Source of the DNA: Dillenia suffruticosa
Taxonomy: Eukaryota > Streptophyta > Magnoliopsida > Dilleniales > Dilleniaceae
Direction: 5' to 3'
Length of the DNA: 64,000 nucleotides
Assembly: GCA_033439265.1 (NCBI GenBank)
Contig: JAVTVX010000009.1
Location: forward strand, 12,799,109 to 12,863,108
Position numbers and translations under genes: made by a program. Below are positions 15,476 through 28,359 of the stretch, one piece after another; the stretch's first letter is position 1, and every line of letters starts with the position of its first letter. The notes under the pieces were generated by a model. That model saw only the letters and a list, made by a program, of their open reading frames with translations, was not told the origin of the DNA and did no database searches.

Positions 15476-15790
15476 AGATGTGTCGAATAGTTTCTAAATT
15501 TAGTCAAACACCCACATAACCAGCTACAGTTTGAACAATTTTGTTAAATAAATTGAAAAGGGGCTTGAACAAAATAGCATTCTTCATTATATTGTGAATG
15601 AAAATATTAAAAGAAAAATTACCAAACATATTTCATGATTTTATAATCTCTCAAATATGTTATAAGATGTCTTGAATAGTTTATAAATTTAGACAAATAC
15701 CCACTTAAACATACGAAAGACCAACAACAGTTTGCACAATTTTGTTGAATAAAATTAAAAGGTTCATGAAGGAAATAGTATTCTTCGTTA
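15476..15790. repeat. Direct duplication flanking CACTA 1
   Basis: The sequence around the insertion (13715-13774 joined to 15476-15600) is repeated, diverged, at about 15601-15790. Shared landmarks are CTCAAATATGTTAT and ACAATTTTGTT. The second copy shows roughly what the empty site looked like (TTATAAGATG). Confidence 0.7.
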
Positions 15791-16033
15791 CATTTGTGAA
15801 TGAAAATACTAATAAAATGTCACCACCCCTAACCCTCCGAGAAAAGGCACATCTTGAATAAAGCTACACCAAAATACAACCTACAACCCCTACCTAACAT
15901 TTTACTACAAAAAAAAGGCGCTATAGTGACACCAATCTGTGATGCCATTTTCTTTTTTTTGTTGCAAACAAAGTTTGTTTTTGGTTTTTACCGCCGCTAT
16001 CTGGATTTTACTCAATTAATCTGATTTGAGTAT
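15791..16033. other. Left part of an unclassified DNA element split by solo LTR 2
   Basis: ACTACAAAAAAAAGGCGC near 15904 resembles a CACTA-like end (CACTACAAAAAA). The sequence TTTTGTTGCAAACAAAGTTT near 15960 recurs as TTTTGTTACAAACAAAGTT near 18876. No opposite terminus was found, so classification is uncertain. Confidence 0.3.
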
Positions 16034-18691
16034 TGTCACGCCTCGACCCGGGATCGTGAGCAGCCGCCCGTTACCTTGGATGCCGGCTGTATTTTTACAG
16101 AAAATCGGGCAGAACCTCCCTATATATCGGAGGTCTCCCATATTAAAATAAACCTGTTACCTGTCCAAAAGGGGTCATCCCGGCCTCAAAATGCATATAT
16201 TATCCTCAACAACAAATCAGATCATCCTACTCCACAATCCAGGGCAACGCAAGGCTAACAAACAATTCTCCTCAGTCCTAACCACAGACCTCTACTGCCA
16301 TGCCCCTGTCAAAGGCATGGACAGCCGCCAGTCGCCCCTCCTGTGATTTAGAGGAGGCACCGAGCGATCCTAGAGGACAATTCTAAGACATGACACATTC
16401 CCAAATACAGACGCAACGAAAAAGAAATGTCTCAATGCAATGTCATGCAGTGACATGAGAGTTCCACAATTTAAATGTCCATATTTATACAGTCATCCCA
16501 GAATTATAAAAATGGTCATCTATAGACCTCAGAATACAAATACATCACCAATACAAATTTTTGCAGCGGAAATACACAATGACTCCTCAAGTCCAGGCCT
16601 GATCTCCCAAAGATACTGAGCGTCCTAAAAGCGACACTCCTTGTCAAATACTATCTCTGAAACAAAAGGGAAATGAGGGGTGAGTACTCGGGAGAGAATA
16701 CTCAGTGAGTGAGTGGGTCAATGCAGTCATCAAATATGGAGTGTGAAACTGGAATGTCAAAACATAAGTATATAAATCATATTTCAAATCATCATGCTCT
16801 TCATTTCAACAATATATCATTTCACGTATTTTCAAGTCAAATATGCATCCAAAGCACTGTCATTAAAATCATAGAGCTGCCAGCCGAAAATGTCCTGGCA
16901 GAGGTCTACCGCGACCTATGACAGGCGCACCGGGGGTGTTATATGCAATTTCATTTAAAGTGCTCTCTACCCCGGCGTTGGCGACGAACCTCGTCCAGGT
17001 GCTAGATTTGAAGAGGATATCCAATCCAAATCCAAATCCTCCCCCTTTCGGGTTCAACCTGGCTAGTAGCGTGTAGATAATCAAATCACGATAACTCGTG
17101 GGATACCCCAGGCCTAGGCATATCCGGACGCCACCAAAGCGCCTCTCACGGTGTCCTTCGTAGCTACGGAACAATACAATCCAAAGCCCTCAAGGCCAAA
17201 ACCAATATCATATCAAAATGTGCCGAAATCCGGTTCATAAACCAATGCAACATATAGCATAAAATGGCACATTATACTTTTCAACCACATGGATGCATAA
17301 TTTCATAATTCAATACAGTTTTTGGACACTCCAACGGTTCACAAAAGTCAATTTTAAAACCAGTCAAAACATTTCCAACATACGACAAATCATGCTCATT
17401 ATCAAAATGTTGTAAAACAGGATTTACATATTAAACAAAAGTATTGAAATAAATCCCACTCACCGTTTTGGGGAAGGTAGCGCACTCCCCAATAACGCCA
17501 AAATACGCAAAACAAGACGCCCCTCAATCGAGTCACTAAGAAAGCTAACCTAATCAAGTCATCACGATTTTCATCAATTTCCGACTATTTCAGGGTTTAT
17601 CGTTTTTCTTAATTTCGTACGAACCCTAAATTCCTCAATTTATAAACAAATCAACTAATGCTACTTAATTTGACAAGGTTTATTCAAGGGTTGAAGAGAT
17701 TTCATTTCTCTCACTTAGGATTCTTCGGATCTCGAATTTAGCTTTCGTTCGCCCGTTGGTTTGGTCTAAAACCTGAATGTTTCCAAATTTGAAACAATTG
17801 CGAACAATTTAAGTCCAATACTAAAGAATTTCGAAACCCAAGTGCGAAAATCGAAACTTAGAGTCATTTACCTTCGCAGAGGCTCACGGACTGTCACAGG
17901 CCGTCGCGGGCCGTGGGCCGCGGTCTGGCGGGCTGATGGGCTGGCGGGCCTGGTGGGCCGGCGGGCCTGATGGGTCTGCGGCCTGGTGGGCCTGCGGCCT
18001 GGCAAGCCGGATCACGCGCTGGAGCGCGCTCGCGCTCGTGCTGGCGCTGGCGCTGGCTCACGCGCTGAAGCGCACTCGTAAGCTGGATCGTGCGCTGCTC
18101 GCGCTGTGGGTCGCACGCTGGAGCGCTCGCGCTCGTGCTGGGGCGTGCTGAGGCGCGCTGAGGCGCGCTGGGGTCGCGCGCTGGGGATCGCGAGCTGGGG
18201 ATCGCGGCTGCTCGCGCGCTGCTCGAGCGCTGTTCGCGCGCTGCTCGAGCGCTGCTCGCGCGCTGTTCGCTCGCTGATCGCGCGCTGCTCGCGCTTAGGC
18301 TGGGTCACGCTGGAGCGCGCTGGGACGCGCTGGGGCGCGCAAGTGCGAGCTGGTGCAGGGACCGCACAGGGGCGCGCAGGGGCTCGTGCTACGGCGTGCT
18401 CGAGCGATCGCGTGCTCACGCTAGGGAGGGTCGCGCTGCAGCGCTCGCGCGCTCGCGAGGAAGACTGCGCGGTGGCGCTAGCGCTCGCGCGGAGATGATC
18501 GCGCGGCTGTGCTCGGGCGGTCGCTCGCGGCGGAGGACGGCAGCGGGTGAGAAAGGCGCGGCGGCGGGGGATCGGGAGAAGAGAGAAGAAAAGGAGAGAG
18601 GGAGAGGGAGAGAGAAAGAAGATAGGGGGAAAGAGAGAGAGAGAGAATGGAAAGTAATTATGGCTTTAAGCCCTAATTTTTAAATATCCCA

Positions 18692-18725
<34 letters not shown>

Positions 18726-18740
18726 CTGCTGAGTATTACA
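16034..18740 (-). mobile_element. Solo LTR 2, gypsy, 2707 bp, TSD AGTAT
   Basis: It starts TGTCACGCCTCG and ends GAGTATTACA, flanked by AGTAT at 16029-16033 and 18741-18745. It belongs to the same subfamily as solo LTR 3 and the LTRs of elements C and D, with the shared ACAGAAAATCGGGCAGAACC block. A CpG-dense tract (17880-18530), a GA/CT tract (18590-18650) and a GGCTTTAAGCCC palindrome precede the terminal A/T run. Confidence 0.95.
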
Positions 18741-19341
18741 AGTATTGTAGGGTCCAGTTTTAGGTGGTTGGTACTCTCAAATCTTTTTTCATCATTTTAG
18801 AACTCAAAATCTCTGACTAAGGGGCTGGTTAAAAGGGTAGAGTGCTTTTTATCATTTAATTTAAAAGAGTTTTTTTGTTACAAACAAAGTTGTGCTGCTT
18901 TTAGCAACAGTGGTACATAGCATTGCCAAGTGCTTCATCGCAAAAGTTAAAGGTCCTTATTGATGCACCTAAAATGGTGTCGCAACTCTTTATAGGGCGT
19001 TGTGAATGGCTAGAGCAATTAGCGTGGGCGTCGCTAAAATCTTCAAGCATATTGCGACACAAATCGTGATGCCTTGATTTTGCAATGCTCACATTCATCG
19101 CAGCTCTTAAAGGTTCATCACAATTGGCAAAAGAAAATAGCAACGCCAATTTGGGCATTGTTAAGCGCATCAGAATTTGCTTTATCTACTGATATTTGTT
19201 GGCGTATGTGGGAAAAATACTTTCATCCATTAACTAGATCGGAAGTTCGACTCCCTCTGGCCACAGAAAAAACAATGTTAGGAGACTTCCCTCTCAAATG
19301 AGACCCGACAATCAGGTCGGTCCGGATTAATCGGAGCAAAG
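18741..19341. other. Right part of an unclassified DNA element, with tRNA-like motif
   Basis: This contains scattered GTCGCTAAAA and TCGCAA motifs like those of the CACTA elements, but no terminal repeat. TGGCGTATGTGG (19200-19211) and GTTCGACTC (19245-19253) form another weak A-box/B-box pair. No protein gene is supported. Confidence 0.3.
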
Positions 19342-22284
19342 TGTCACGCCCCGAACCGGGATCGTGAACAGCCGCCCGTTGTCCCTGGATGCCGGCTGTA
19401 TTTTTACAGAAAATCGGGCAGAACCTCCTCATAAATCGGAGGTTTCCCATGTACAATTTCACCTGTATATGACATTCATCCTGTAAAAATAAATAATTGG
19501 CCATCCCGGCCTCTCCAAAATCAACAGATATCCCAGCCAACATCCAGAACAACGCAAGGCTATAAAGTTCATAGCAGTCCTAGCAACAGACCTCTACTGT
19601 CATGCCCAACTAGAGCATGAGCAGCCGCCACACGGAGCGGACTTAAATTCTACGCATATATAAAATATATTCCCAAGTTATTTTTAAATATTTACAAATG
19701 CCTCAATGCAATGAAATAATCAACACGAAAGTTTCAAAAATAAATATCCATCATTTATACAGTCATCCCAGAAAATTTATATAAATACATTGGTCAATCT
19801 AAAACCTCCGATACATAATAATATCACCAATCATTATAGCGGAAGAGATGGAAAATATCCATACCCAAACCCAGTGGTATCTCCTCGATCCAACACTAAT
19901 CCTGTGGGAAAGAAAGTGAGGGATGAGTATTTATGGGAGGATACTCAGTAAGTGAGGGGATTGACATCATGCTATCAATATCGAGGTGAATTTGGAGTGT
20001 CAAAGCATAAAATAAGAAAATATCCACAGTGTGCAAACCGATCATGTTATTTCAAAATCATATATAATACGCACACATCAGAAATCAAGATATGCATCCC
20101 AAAATTTTACATTAATGTCATGAAGAGCCGGCCAATGAAATATTCCCAGCAATGGTCTACCTCGACCAAGGACGGCGCATTGGGGGTTTTTCCAAATGCA
20201 AGTATTAAAGAATGGCTCTCTGCCCCAATGTTGGCCACAGACTACCCCAACTAGCCTGTAAATAATAATAATGTACATATAACTAGTCAGCCGTGTATGG
20301 TGCCCCCGCCTGGTGCTAGACGGAGCCGTACTCAACGTCCTCTCCGATTAGGGTCAACCTGGGACACCCATACACATGACAATCTGGCGGATACCTCCGG
20401 CCGAAGCGTATCCGGACACAAGGGGTGCCTCTACCAGATGTCCTTCATAGCTACGGATCACAATATCATATCAGCCGGGCACGTAGCCCCATGCATCCCA
20501 TCACCAGATCAGCCGGGCATATAACCCCATGCATAATATCATAACGTCAGCCGGGCATACAGCCCAATGCATAATATCATAAAGTCGGCCGGGCATACAG
20601 CCCAAATCATAATATCATAGAGTCGGCCGGGCATACAGCCCAAATGTGTAAATAAATCCATTGAAAACCATGTGCCAATGCAGTGGAAGCATTAAAACAT
20701 ATCAATATGTCGAAAATGTGGCACAATATACGTTTATCAAAACTCATGGATGCATATCAATAAAGTCAACAGTTAAGACACTCCAAAGGTCACAAAACAT
20801 TCATCAAATATTCGAAAATTCTACCAATCAGGCATTTGCAGAAATATGTCATTTAAAAATATTTTTGAAACATGGTTTTCAATCAACAGTGAATGTCAAA
20901 GTCCCACTCACAGTTCTACGGAAGGGAAGTCACTCCCTACTGACAAGCCAAATCGGATCTGACCGCTCGAGTCTCCAAAAGATCAACCTAAATCAGATCA
21001 TCAAATTTCTGTAACATTCTATACTTAACCTTCAATTCATATATAATCATTTCATAATTTGTATTCTATTTGCATTCCACTTACACTCTAAACATATACA
21101 AAACCTTTCATCTTAAATTCATTCCTAGATTCGTCCAATTTATCAATTAGAGTAGAAATCTCCTCACCTAGGGTTTTCTCGAAGCGCCGAGTCTCGTCCG
21201 AAAGTCGCTTCGGTCACTCCAAAGTCTGTAGGGTTTCCTATCAAAACAAGGTTTATTTGTTAGATCGAAACACAGATCCGAAGCAAAACCCTAAGTCATT
21301 TACCTGCGTGGAGATTCGTGGGCTGTCACGGGCTCGTGGGCCGTCACGGGCCGTCGCGGGCTCGTGGGCCACGGGCCGAACTGGGCTCGTGGGCTACAGC
21401 TAGCGGCTCGCTGGTCTGCGTGCTACGGGGTAGCGGGCCGACGGGCTGGCAGGCCGATGGGCTGAACTGGGCCGCGGGCCGTACTGGACCTACGGGCTTG
21501 GACGGGCTGTCGGGCTTGGTGGGCCCGTGGGCTTGCTGCTGATGGGCCTGCGGCTAATGGGCCTGCAGGCTGGCGGGCCTGCGGGCCGACAGTGGCTTGC
21601 GGGCTGGTGCTCGCCCGTGTGCTGCGCTGGCTCGTGCGCGCTCGCGCGCTGCTGCGCGCCCCTGCGCGCTCTGCTCGCGCTCGTGCGCTGGGCCGCGCAC
21701 CCGTGAGCTAGGCCGCGCACGCTCGTGCGCTGGCTCACGCTCTCGGCCTGGGCTCGCGCTCGCGGCTTGGGCTCGCGCTCGCGGCCTGGGCTCGCGCTCG
21801 CGGCCTGGGCTCGCGCTCGCGACCTGGGCTCGTGCCCGCGCGCTAGTGCACTGAGGTGCGCTGGTGCACGCCCGTGCACTGATGCACGCCTGTGCACTGT
21901 GCTGCTGCGCACTCGGTGGCTCGATCGCGCGAGGAGGCAGCAATCGCACGCTGTGGCGTGCGGTGTTGCTTGATCGTGGCTCGCGGCGATGTGCGGCGAG
22001 GCGGAGAGAGAGCGATCGTGGGAGATCGCGAGAGGGAGATCACGGGGAAATGAGCTGCGGGAGAAAGAAGAAAAAGCAGAAGAAGAAGAAGAAGAAGAAG
22101 AAGGAGAAGGAGAAGAAGAAGAAGATGCCGGCGGAGCTTGCGGTGAAGACCAACGCCGCGGTGGGGGAGGGAGGCGAAGGGTCGGCGGAGAGAGGGAGAG
22201 AGAGAGAGAGAGAGAGAGAAACGAATTAGGGCTTTAGCCCTAATTCAATTGGGGGGAGGGCCAAAACGCTGCGTTTTGGCTCTC

Positions 22285-22316
<32 letters not shown>

Positions 22317-22331
22317 AGGCTTGGTGTTACA
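19342..22331 (-). mobile_element. Solo LTR 3, gypsy, 2990 bp, TSD CAAAG
   Basis: It starts TGTCACGCCCCG and ends GGTGTTACA, with CAAAG at 19337-19341 and 22332-22336. It is the longest LTR here, partly because of a 38-bp tandem repeat (20471-20660) and a long CpG-dense tract (21310-22060). A GA-rich tract (22010-22220) and an AGGGCTTTAGCCCT palindrome precede a hairpin at 22254-22286. Confidence 0.95.
20471..20660. repeat. 38-bp tandem repeat, five units, inside solo LTR 3
   Basis: Units start at 20471, 20509, 20547, 20585 and 20623, exactly 38 bp apart. Each opens with TCAGCCGGGCA or TCGGCCGGGCA and holds a GCCC...ATAATATCATA core. It lies in the transcribed or 3' half of the LTR. Confidence 0.9.
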
Positions 22332-23682
22332 CAAAGTCTCGGATACTTGACGGTGGCCTAGCCATAGGGACCAAAAAAAAAAAGAATTTGCTTTATCTCT
22401 TTTTTTTTTTAAAAAAAAAGAAAATTATTTACACATAAATTTATTCAAAGAAATTTATAAATTAAAATTAAATACTACTGAAAGCTTGAGATCAATTATA
22501 CATTTCTACTTATTTCGTATATAAAAACCTAAAATAAAAATTTTTTATATACCTAATGACTAGAATAAAAAAAAAAATTATCCAAAAATAATAATATCCA
22601 ATTGCATCTCCCAAATATGTCAAATTGGTTTCTCAAGATCATCATTGTCATTAAAATTTATTGAAGCAATTTCAGTACGGGTAGGGTATTAAGCATGAGA
22701 GGGCTCAACATGAGACTCGAGCACAAGCTATGGCTGAGTTTGTAGAAAGGACTACGAGGGAGGCTAATATGAAGGTCGGGAGACATGTACATGCTGAAAT
22801 AAAAAGTCAAAGGTCACTCCTAATACTCACATTTTCGAGACTGATCCATGTAGTTGAGAGTTTTCTCAGCCTCATCGTCTCGTCAGTTGTTAAACATGTA
22901 CAGCCCATAAAACATGTGACAGAAAGAAAGATAATCTTTTAATATCAGCTGCTTAAAGAATATATATTTTTGTGCAATGCTGTTATTTTGGAGTTGTACC
23001 AACTAGAAATAACCCACAATTACTTCAGATCCACATAGATCCCAAGTGCACCCCCATAAGACATGTAGTGCGTACCTCTCTAGTCGACTCAAGGTGTCTC
23101 TAGGTGACCGGGCGTCTAAATAGCCAGATCAAGATATAGTGACTAAAATAATGGTACATAGCATGGCTAGACTTGATGAGTACACTATTGAACCCAAGCC
23201 CAAGGTGAAGGGCCAAAAGCTGTAAAGTGATTTGTAATGGAAGCAACCTTAGCAATGGCGCCAAAATCTCAGAACCATTGCAGTTAAAGTTCTGAAGCAA
23301 TTCTGATCTTTTAATGACTATGGAGACATACTCCTGCGATGGAAAAAGGATAGCAGAAATAGTAATGGAAGATTGACGAATAATAATAATCATTTTCAAG
23401 TACTAATGCCTGAGTATCTAGTCTCGCATCAAAATCATCAATAAACCAACCGTACTATACATATCGATAAAAATCATAAAAATCTAATATAGTATATTAT
23501 AACATATAATATCAAAGTACATTTCATGATTTAAAATATGACACTTATATTTTTTTATCAAAATTCATGGATGCATATTAAAGAAATTTGGAATACTACA
23601 TTTATCACAAAATTGTTACCAAATCATTTAACAAGCTATTTCGCAACTATTTCATAAAATCATGTTTTGAAAGCGATAGAAT
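22332..23682. other. Intergenic DNA left of unit 2
   Basis: There is no supportable gene. A 70-codon open frame at 22730-22942 matches nothing recognised and has no conserved copy. From about 23500 (CATGGATGCATATTA) the sequence begins to resemble the LTR body, so the far right is probably the eroded left part of the LTR-like sequence in unit 2. Confidence 0.4.
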
Positions 23683-25646
23683 ATGGTTTTGCTCATTAAC
23701 TACATGGTAACAGTAAAAATCCACTCATTTGTACGGGAAGGGTACACCATTCCCCTAAAACCTCGGTCCTCAACTAAGTCACCCTTCGACTGTAGTATAG
23801 TCGTCTACTCCTAAGACAATAACATATATATATATATATATATATATATGTCAATCCCCCTATTTCTTTTAATAAAATTTCGGATTTTCAAGTTCCCCTT
23901 TTGCGGAGTTTTAGGAAAAATATCATAACTTTCTCTATATAAATCGGATTTGAATGATTCAAATTGCTACTTAAAGCTAAAACAAATATCTACATTTTTC
24001 ATGCTCAACTCATCTCCAAATTCCCACTGCATATATTTATAAAAATCTATTTTTAATACAGTTTGTACTTATATAACTAAATTTGCGTAGTTTTGGTAGA
24101 AAATTCATATCTCAGTATATATATCTCCAATTTACATGATTCCAAATTCTACTGAAAGATAAGAGACAGCTCTACAACTTTCATATTCTGTATTTCCTTT
24201 AATTCTAAGTGTAAAAGTTTATAAAATTTCATTTCGATCTCAGTTCCAGTTTTAAATTATGCTCTATATAGTTTCAGTAAAAATACCATAACTTCTAGTA
24301 TACTACTCCGATTCAAGTGAATTTTAGCTCATTTTAAAGATACAACCGAGAGCTAAAACTTTGATATTTTACATTTTTCTAAATTTTGTACAGAAAAATA
24401 TTTTAAAAATTTATACAACATACTGGCCGTGTACAGAGGATGAAAACAGAATATGTCATTTTGCTATCCTTTCCAAAATCACTATAAATCACATTTTTAA
24501 TAGAAATTTTCGTGTCATACCTCATTTTAAAGTTTAGGGAGTCTTGTTTATTGAGAAACAAACGGTTTAAAATTTCGAGTCTTATACGATGAGAAATCAT
24601 GGCAAGACTACACATAGTTTAAATATGAAACAATCTTATCTAGCATACTAGTACATGCATTTAATTTCACAACTTGTAAAAATTTCAATTTTGAGTATTT
24701 TATCTTCATTTGTATGATCCATTGCTAAGTAGTACCTATCATCTTGATCTTGATTTTCTTGAAACCTTGATCATATTAGTACCATAGTAACATAATTTAT
24801 CAAAAATCAATCTCTACACAATCCTTATACTATCTCAATCAACTAGAGATATAGAGTCAATGATATTCTTACCTCTTTTACTTATGTTCCTTCTCCGATG
24901 CTTCAAGAATTCCACTTGAACATTCTGCAAATCTCTTTTTCCTTACTCTAATTTTCGTCCAAGTGAGGTGAGTCGAAGAGAAAATGGTTGGTTTTGGTCT
25001 TTTATAAACCTAATCAAGTTATCTTGACTTTTGATTCATTTTGCATGCAAGATCTTTACTCTACACTTGTCCTAAGCTTTTCTCTCATGCAAGATTGCTT
25101 ACAAGCTATCTTCATGCACCTCTTTCATATCAATTTCGTTCATAATGAATTTAAACACAAAAAGAAGAGTTTTTGACCAATCAATGATAATTCATGCAAC
25201 GATTTTTCAACCAATGAGTTTTCTCTTTGGTGGAATGAGGTTGGATGGCCACTTTGTGTACTTTTGGCCAATGGTTGATCTCCAATTGTGATAATTGTCA
25301 TTCAATGGTTGGTTTTGCAACTTAGTTCCTCAAGTTCTCATATTTGCTCTTTAGTTCCTAAACTTTGCATAATTATAAATTCGACCCTATGTGATTTTTT
25401 TTTTAATTTTTAAATTCACTTCTTTATGCTTATAATTAAGTGTTTTGGTTTTCGTTAGCCATTTTCAATGATTTTAGGGCTTGCCGGCACTTTTCGGAAA
25501 AGTTTTCGGCTTATCGATGGAATTTTTGGTTTAAGTGATTTTAAGGGCAAAGTTTTAGAAATTTCAAATCATGTGTCTCAAATGGGTGCAGTATCATATA
25601 TATGAACATGAGGAGAGTATATCGTATACTGAGAGTCGGTGTTACA
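23683..25646 (-). repeat. Degenerate LTR-like sequence, copy 2
   Basis: This is the fullest of the three copies and ends GGTGTTACA at 25638-25646. It includes a (TA)n tract and the GAAGGGTACACCATTCCCC block seen in intact LTRs. No coding sequence is seen. Confidence 0.4.
23824..23849. repeat. (TA)n microsatellite
   Basis: Thirteen AT/TA dinucleotides. The same site in unit 3 (about 51208) is shorter, so the length differs between duplicates. Confidence 0.9.
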
Positions 25647-28359
25647 AATCTCTCGTAGACGGAATGGAGAATTTCAAACCATAACCTATAAGGAAAAGAA
25701 TCCCTTAATTACAAGGACTTTCCCAACTGAAAGGAATCTGAATCTTTTGGAGATCTTGCATCAAGGATCTCGAAATCTTGGGATACTTTTATAAGAAAAC
25801 TCGGGTTTTAACATCTCAAGTACATACGAAACTCACACACGAATGCTATATATACATTGTAAAATCAACCGGCCTAATATGCTCTCTGAACTAACACAGA
25901 GCACACAAAAACATTGCACTACTCTATTTCAATCTATTTCTCTCATTATAAATTGCTCTCTAACTTAAGTATCAGAGTTTCTCCTGTTGAGCACCCTCCG
26001 ATGGTCTTTTGTAGATCTCATTGATCAAAGATCGTCGGACAACCAATCATCTCGTTCGAGTGAGTAGAGCCACCATCTATAGAGCTAAACTCATCTCCAA
26101 TAGTTACATTGCTGATTGAGCACTAGAACTACAAGTTAAGGCATTTGTGGAGTTGTATACCTTTGTAGCACTTGCATTACACTGATTGGTAGAATAGTCT
26201 AAACATAGGTTGTTTCGGTTGATTATAAATTAATTGATCACAAAGGGCATATGCTGACCTAGTTTGTGTATGAATCGGTTGAGAATTCGGGGGTATGCTA
26301 CTCCTATAGGTATGGGTTGGGTGTAAGCTGCGAGGTAGTAGGAGGTATCGATTTGACTAGCATTAAGCGACAATGATTTCATACATGATTTTCCTTTATG
26401 GCAAATGGGATTCTCAATGTCTTATCATAAGATAATTCACACATGATTGGAATACATGAAATATTTATCAATCTTCTTCTCACCTTGAAATTCCAAACTT
26501 AGGTTGTGGAAGCATGGCCATTAGCTTATTGAGCTACACTCTAGTATTTTGATTGTCAATCAAGTTTACCCATGATTCCCTTATGCATATGGAATTTGTT
26601 CGCTAGTTAGGGAGCCGTGTAATCTAAAACTTGGTAGTGTAGTTTATCGTTGAATCAAGGTCTGACTCCTAAATTCTTGTGACTTCATCTTGCATTTTAA
26701 GGCAAACCATGTTGGCTAGTTTTCGAACAAAATTGTTTGTGACTTCATTAATTCTTATGCTGATTTGTTCTCAAATAAATAAGGCCATCATGGAACTGGG
26801 AATAGTGGTATCTCTAAACAGCAACTTGGTTATTACTCTATTGTGTTGAGTTCAAGTGGATAATGCAGAATTGGGATTTTTTTTCACTAAGGAGTTGTAA
26901 TCGGTAAAACAAGAGGTTCATTATTGAAGGGGTGTGGTTTGTTGATTTGAAACCACCCGGTGATTGTTCATATTCCTAATCTAGTGCTAATTGTTTCCTT
27001 CCATTCATATAGTGTTTCCAGAATGAAGAAGCATAAACTTTTGCAAGATCTAAAAAAGTGAGTCCCATTAAGTGTACCAAAAAGAGTATTGGCACCCGAT
27101 TAGAGCAAATTAGACAGCACTTGCATTTTCGAGTGTCTCAAGCAATAGATATCGAGTAGGGGATTATGTGGAATAACAACGGTAGATGAATTGGAAAAGA
27201 AAAAATAGAATTTTATTAAATTAAATGAAATGACTACAAAACAATCGGAAAATATAATAACTAAAAATGAAGAAATTTATATGTTAGGTTGTGTCATGTT
27301 TTCTGCAAACTACTTTTTTTTTTGGGTTCAAGATTACGGATATCCAGTATCATACTTTAACTAATTCAGTTCGATCATTTGCAGAGTCACTATTTAGGAG
27401 ACTGCTCTCCTAAAATATTATTTTTTATTCCCAAGTTGCAAACTTCTTCTTTTATAGACATCATTCGCTGACTTTCTATTTAACAAATAACTACTCCTTT
27501 TAGAGATTTCATCGACTTACTTTCTATTTCTCAAACTTGGAGTTGTGACCATCTTTTTACTTTCTAAATCGGTTTAAAGCAATTTTTGATATATCTTTGA
27601 TTTCTAATTTCTTGATGTTAGCTTGCACACTAATCTTTTATGAATCTCTTACAGAATAATCTCAAAATTTTCATTTCTTGACCAATTGGTATTTAAAAGG
27701 AAATTTTATATCAAAAGGTCACCATCCATATCATTTTAGTGATCTAATTTCTCCTCCTCCTTGTATACATCACCACCATTAGAATTTCTCAGGTTGTCAC
27801 TAAAAGTTTACGATTTTGTAGACAGCCACTAGATGTAGCATTTAGTGGCATCCTATGATACACGGAAACATTTTAACAATAATGAAATATTTTCGAATTT
27901 TTTTTTTCTATTTTTGAAAAGTTAAATTACTTAATATTTATATAAAAGTTTTTATACCTTTTATATTTATAATTTTTTTTATATTTAACGAATTATTTAT
28001 TTGTTTAATTATAATTATGATATTTATATTATTTGTTTTATAATCAATAATTACATATTTATTCATTTTAGATTTTTATTATAAAAGTTAACCATTCTAT
28101 TATTTTTATATAATAATTAATATTTATATAAATTTTTTTTTATAATTTTTATATTTATGCATTCCGAATTCTTACAAATTATCATTTCCCGTATAGTTCC
28201 TTATCTATTTCCATTTCATCTTTCCATTTTCGTGGAATCTAGGTGTTTCGTGGAATCTAGGTGGCAACTACAAACTCCAACTAAATGATACATTCACTGG
28301 CGCCCACTGCTGAACACAAATGTTGCTGCTAGCACTTTGCAAACCATTTGGTGACAAGT
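25647..28359. repeat. Non-coding part of duplicated block, unit 2
   Basis: This is the uninterrupted version of 2357-4199 plus 6591-7465. It supplies the empty site for solo LTR 1 (near 27485) and for CACTA 2 (near 25670). No gene is seen. Confidence 0.7.

Noticed and set aside
17936..18683. Overlapping Arg/Ala-rich open frames, which could suggest a GC-rich foreign gene
   Set aside because: The composition comes from degenerate repeats inside solo LTR 2, with TSDs outside; no domain is visible.
20471..20660. Regularly spaced repeats that could recall a CRISPR array
   Set aside because: The 38-bp units are contiguous with no unique spacers, lie in a plant LTR, and no cas genes are present.
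21318..22237. Open frames in GC-rich DNA and Lys/Glu-rich frames in a GA tract
   Set aside because: Low-complexity sequence inside solo LTR 3.
22730..22942. 70-codon open frame starting MAEFVERTT
   Set aside because: No recognised domain, no conserved copy and no gene structure; a chance frame is likely.
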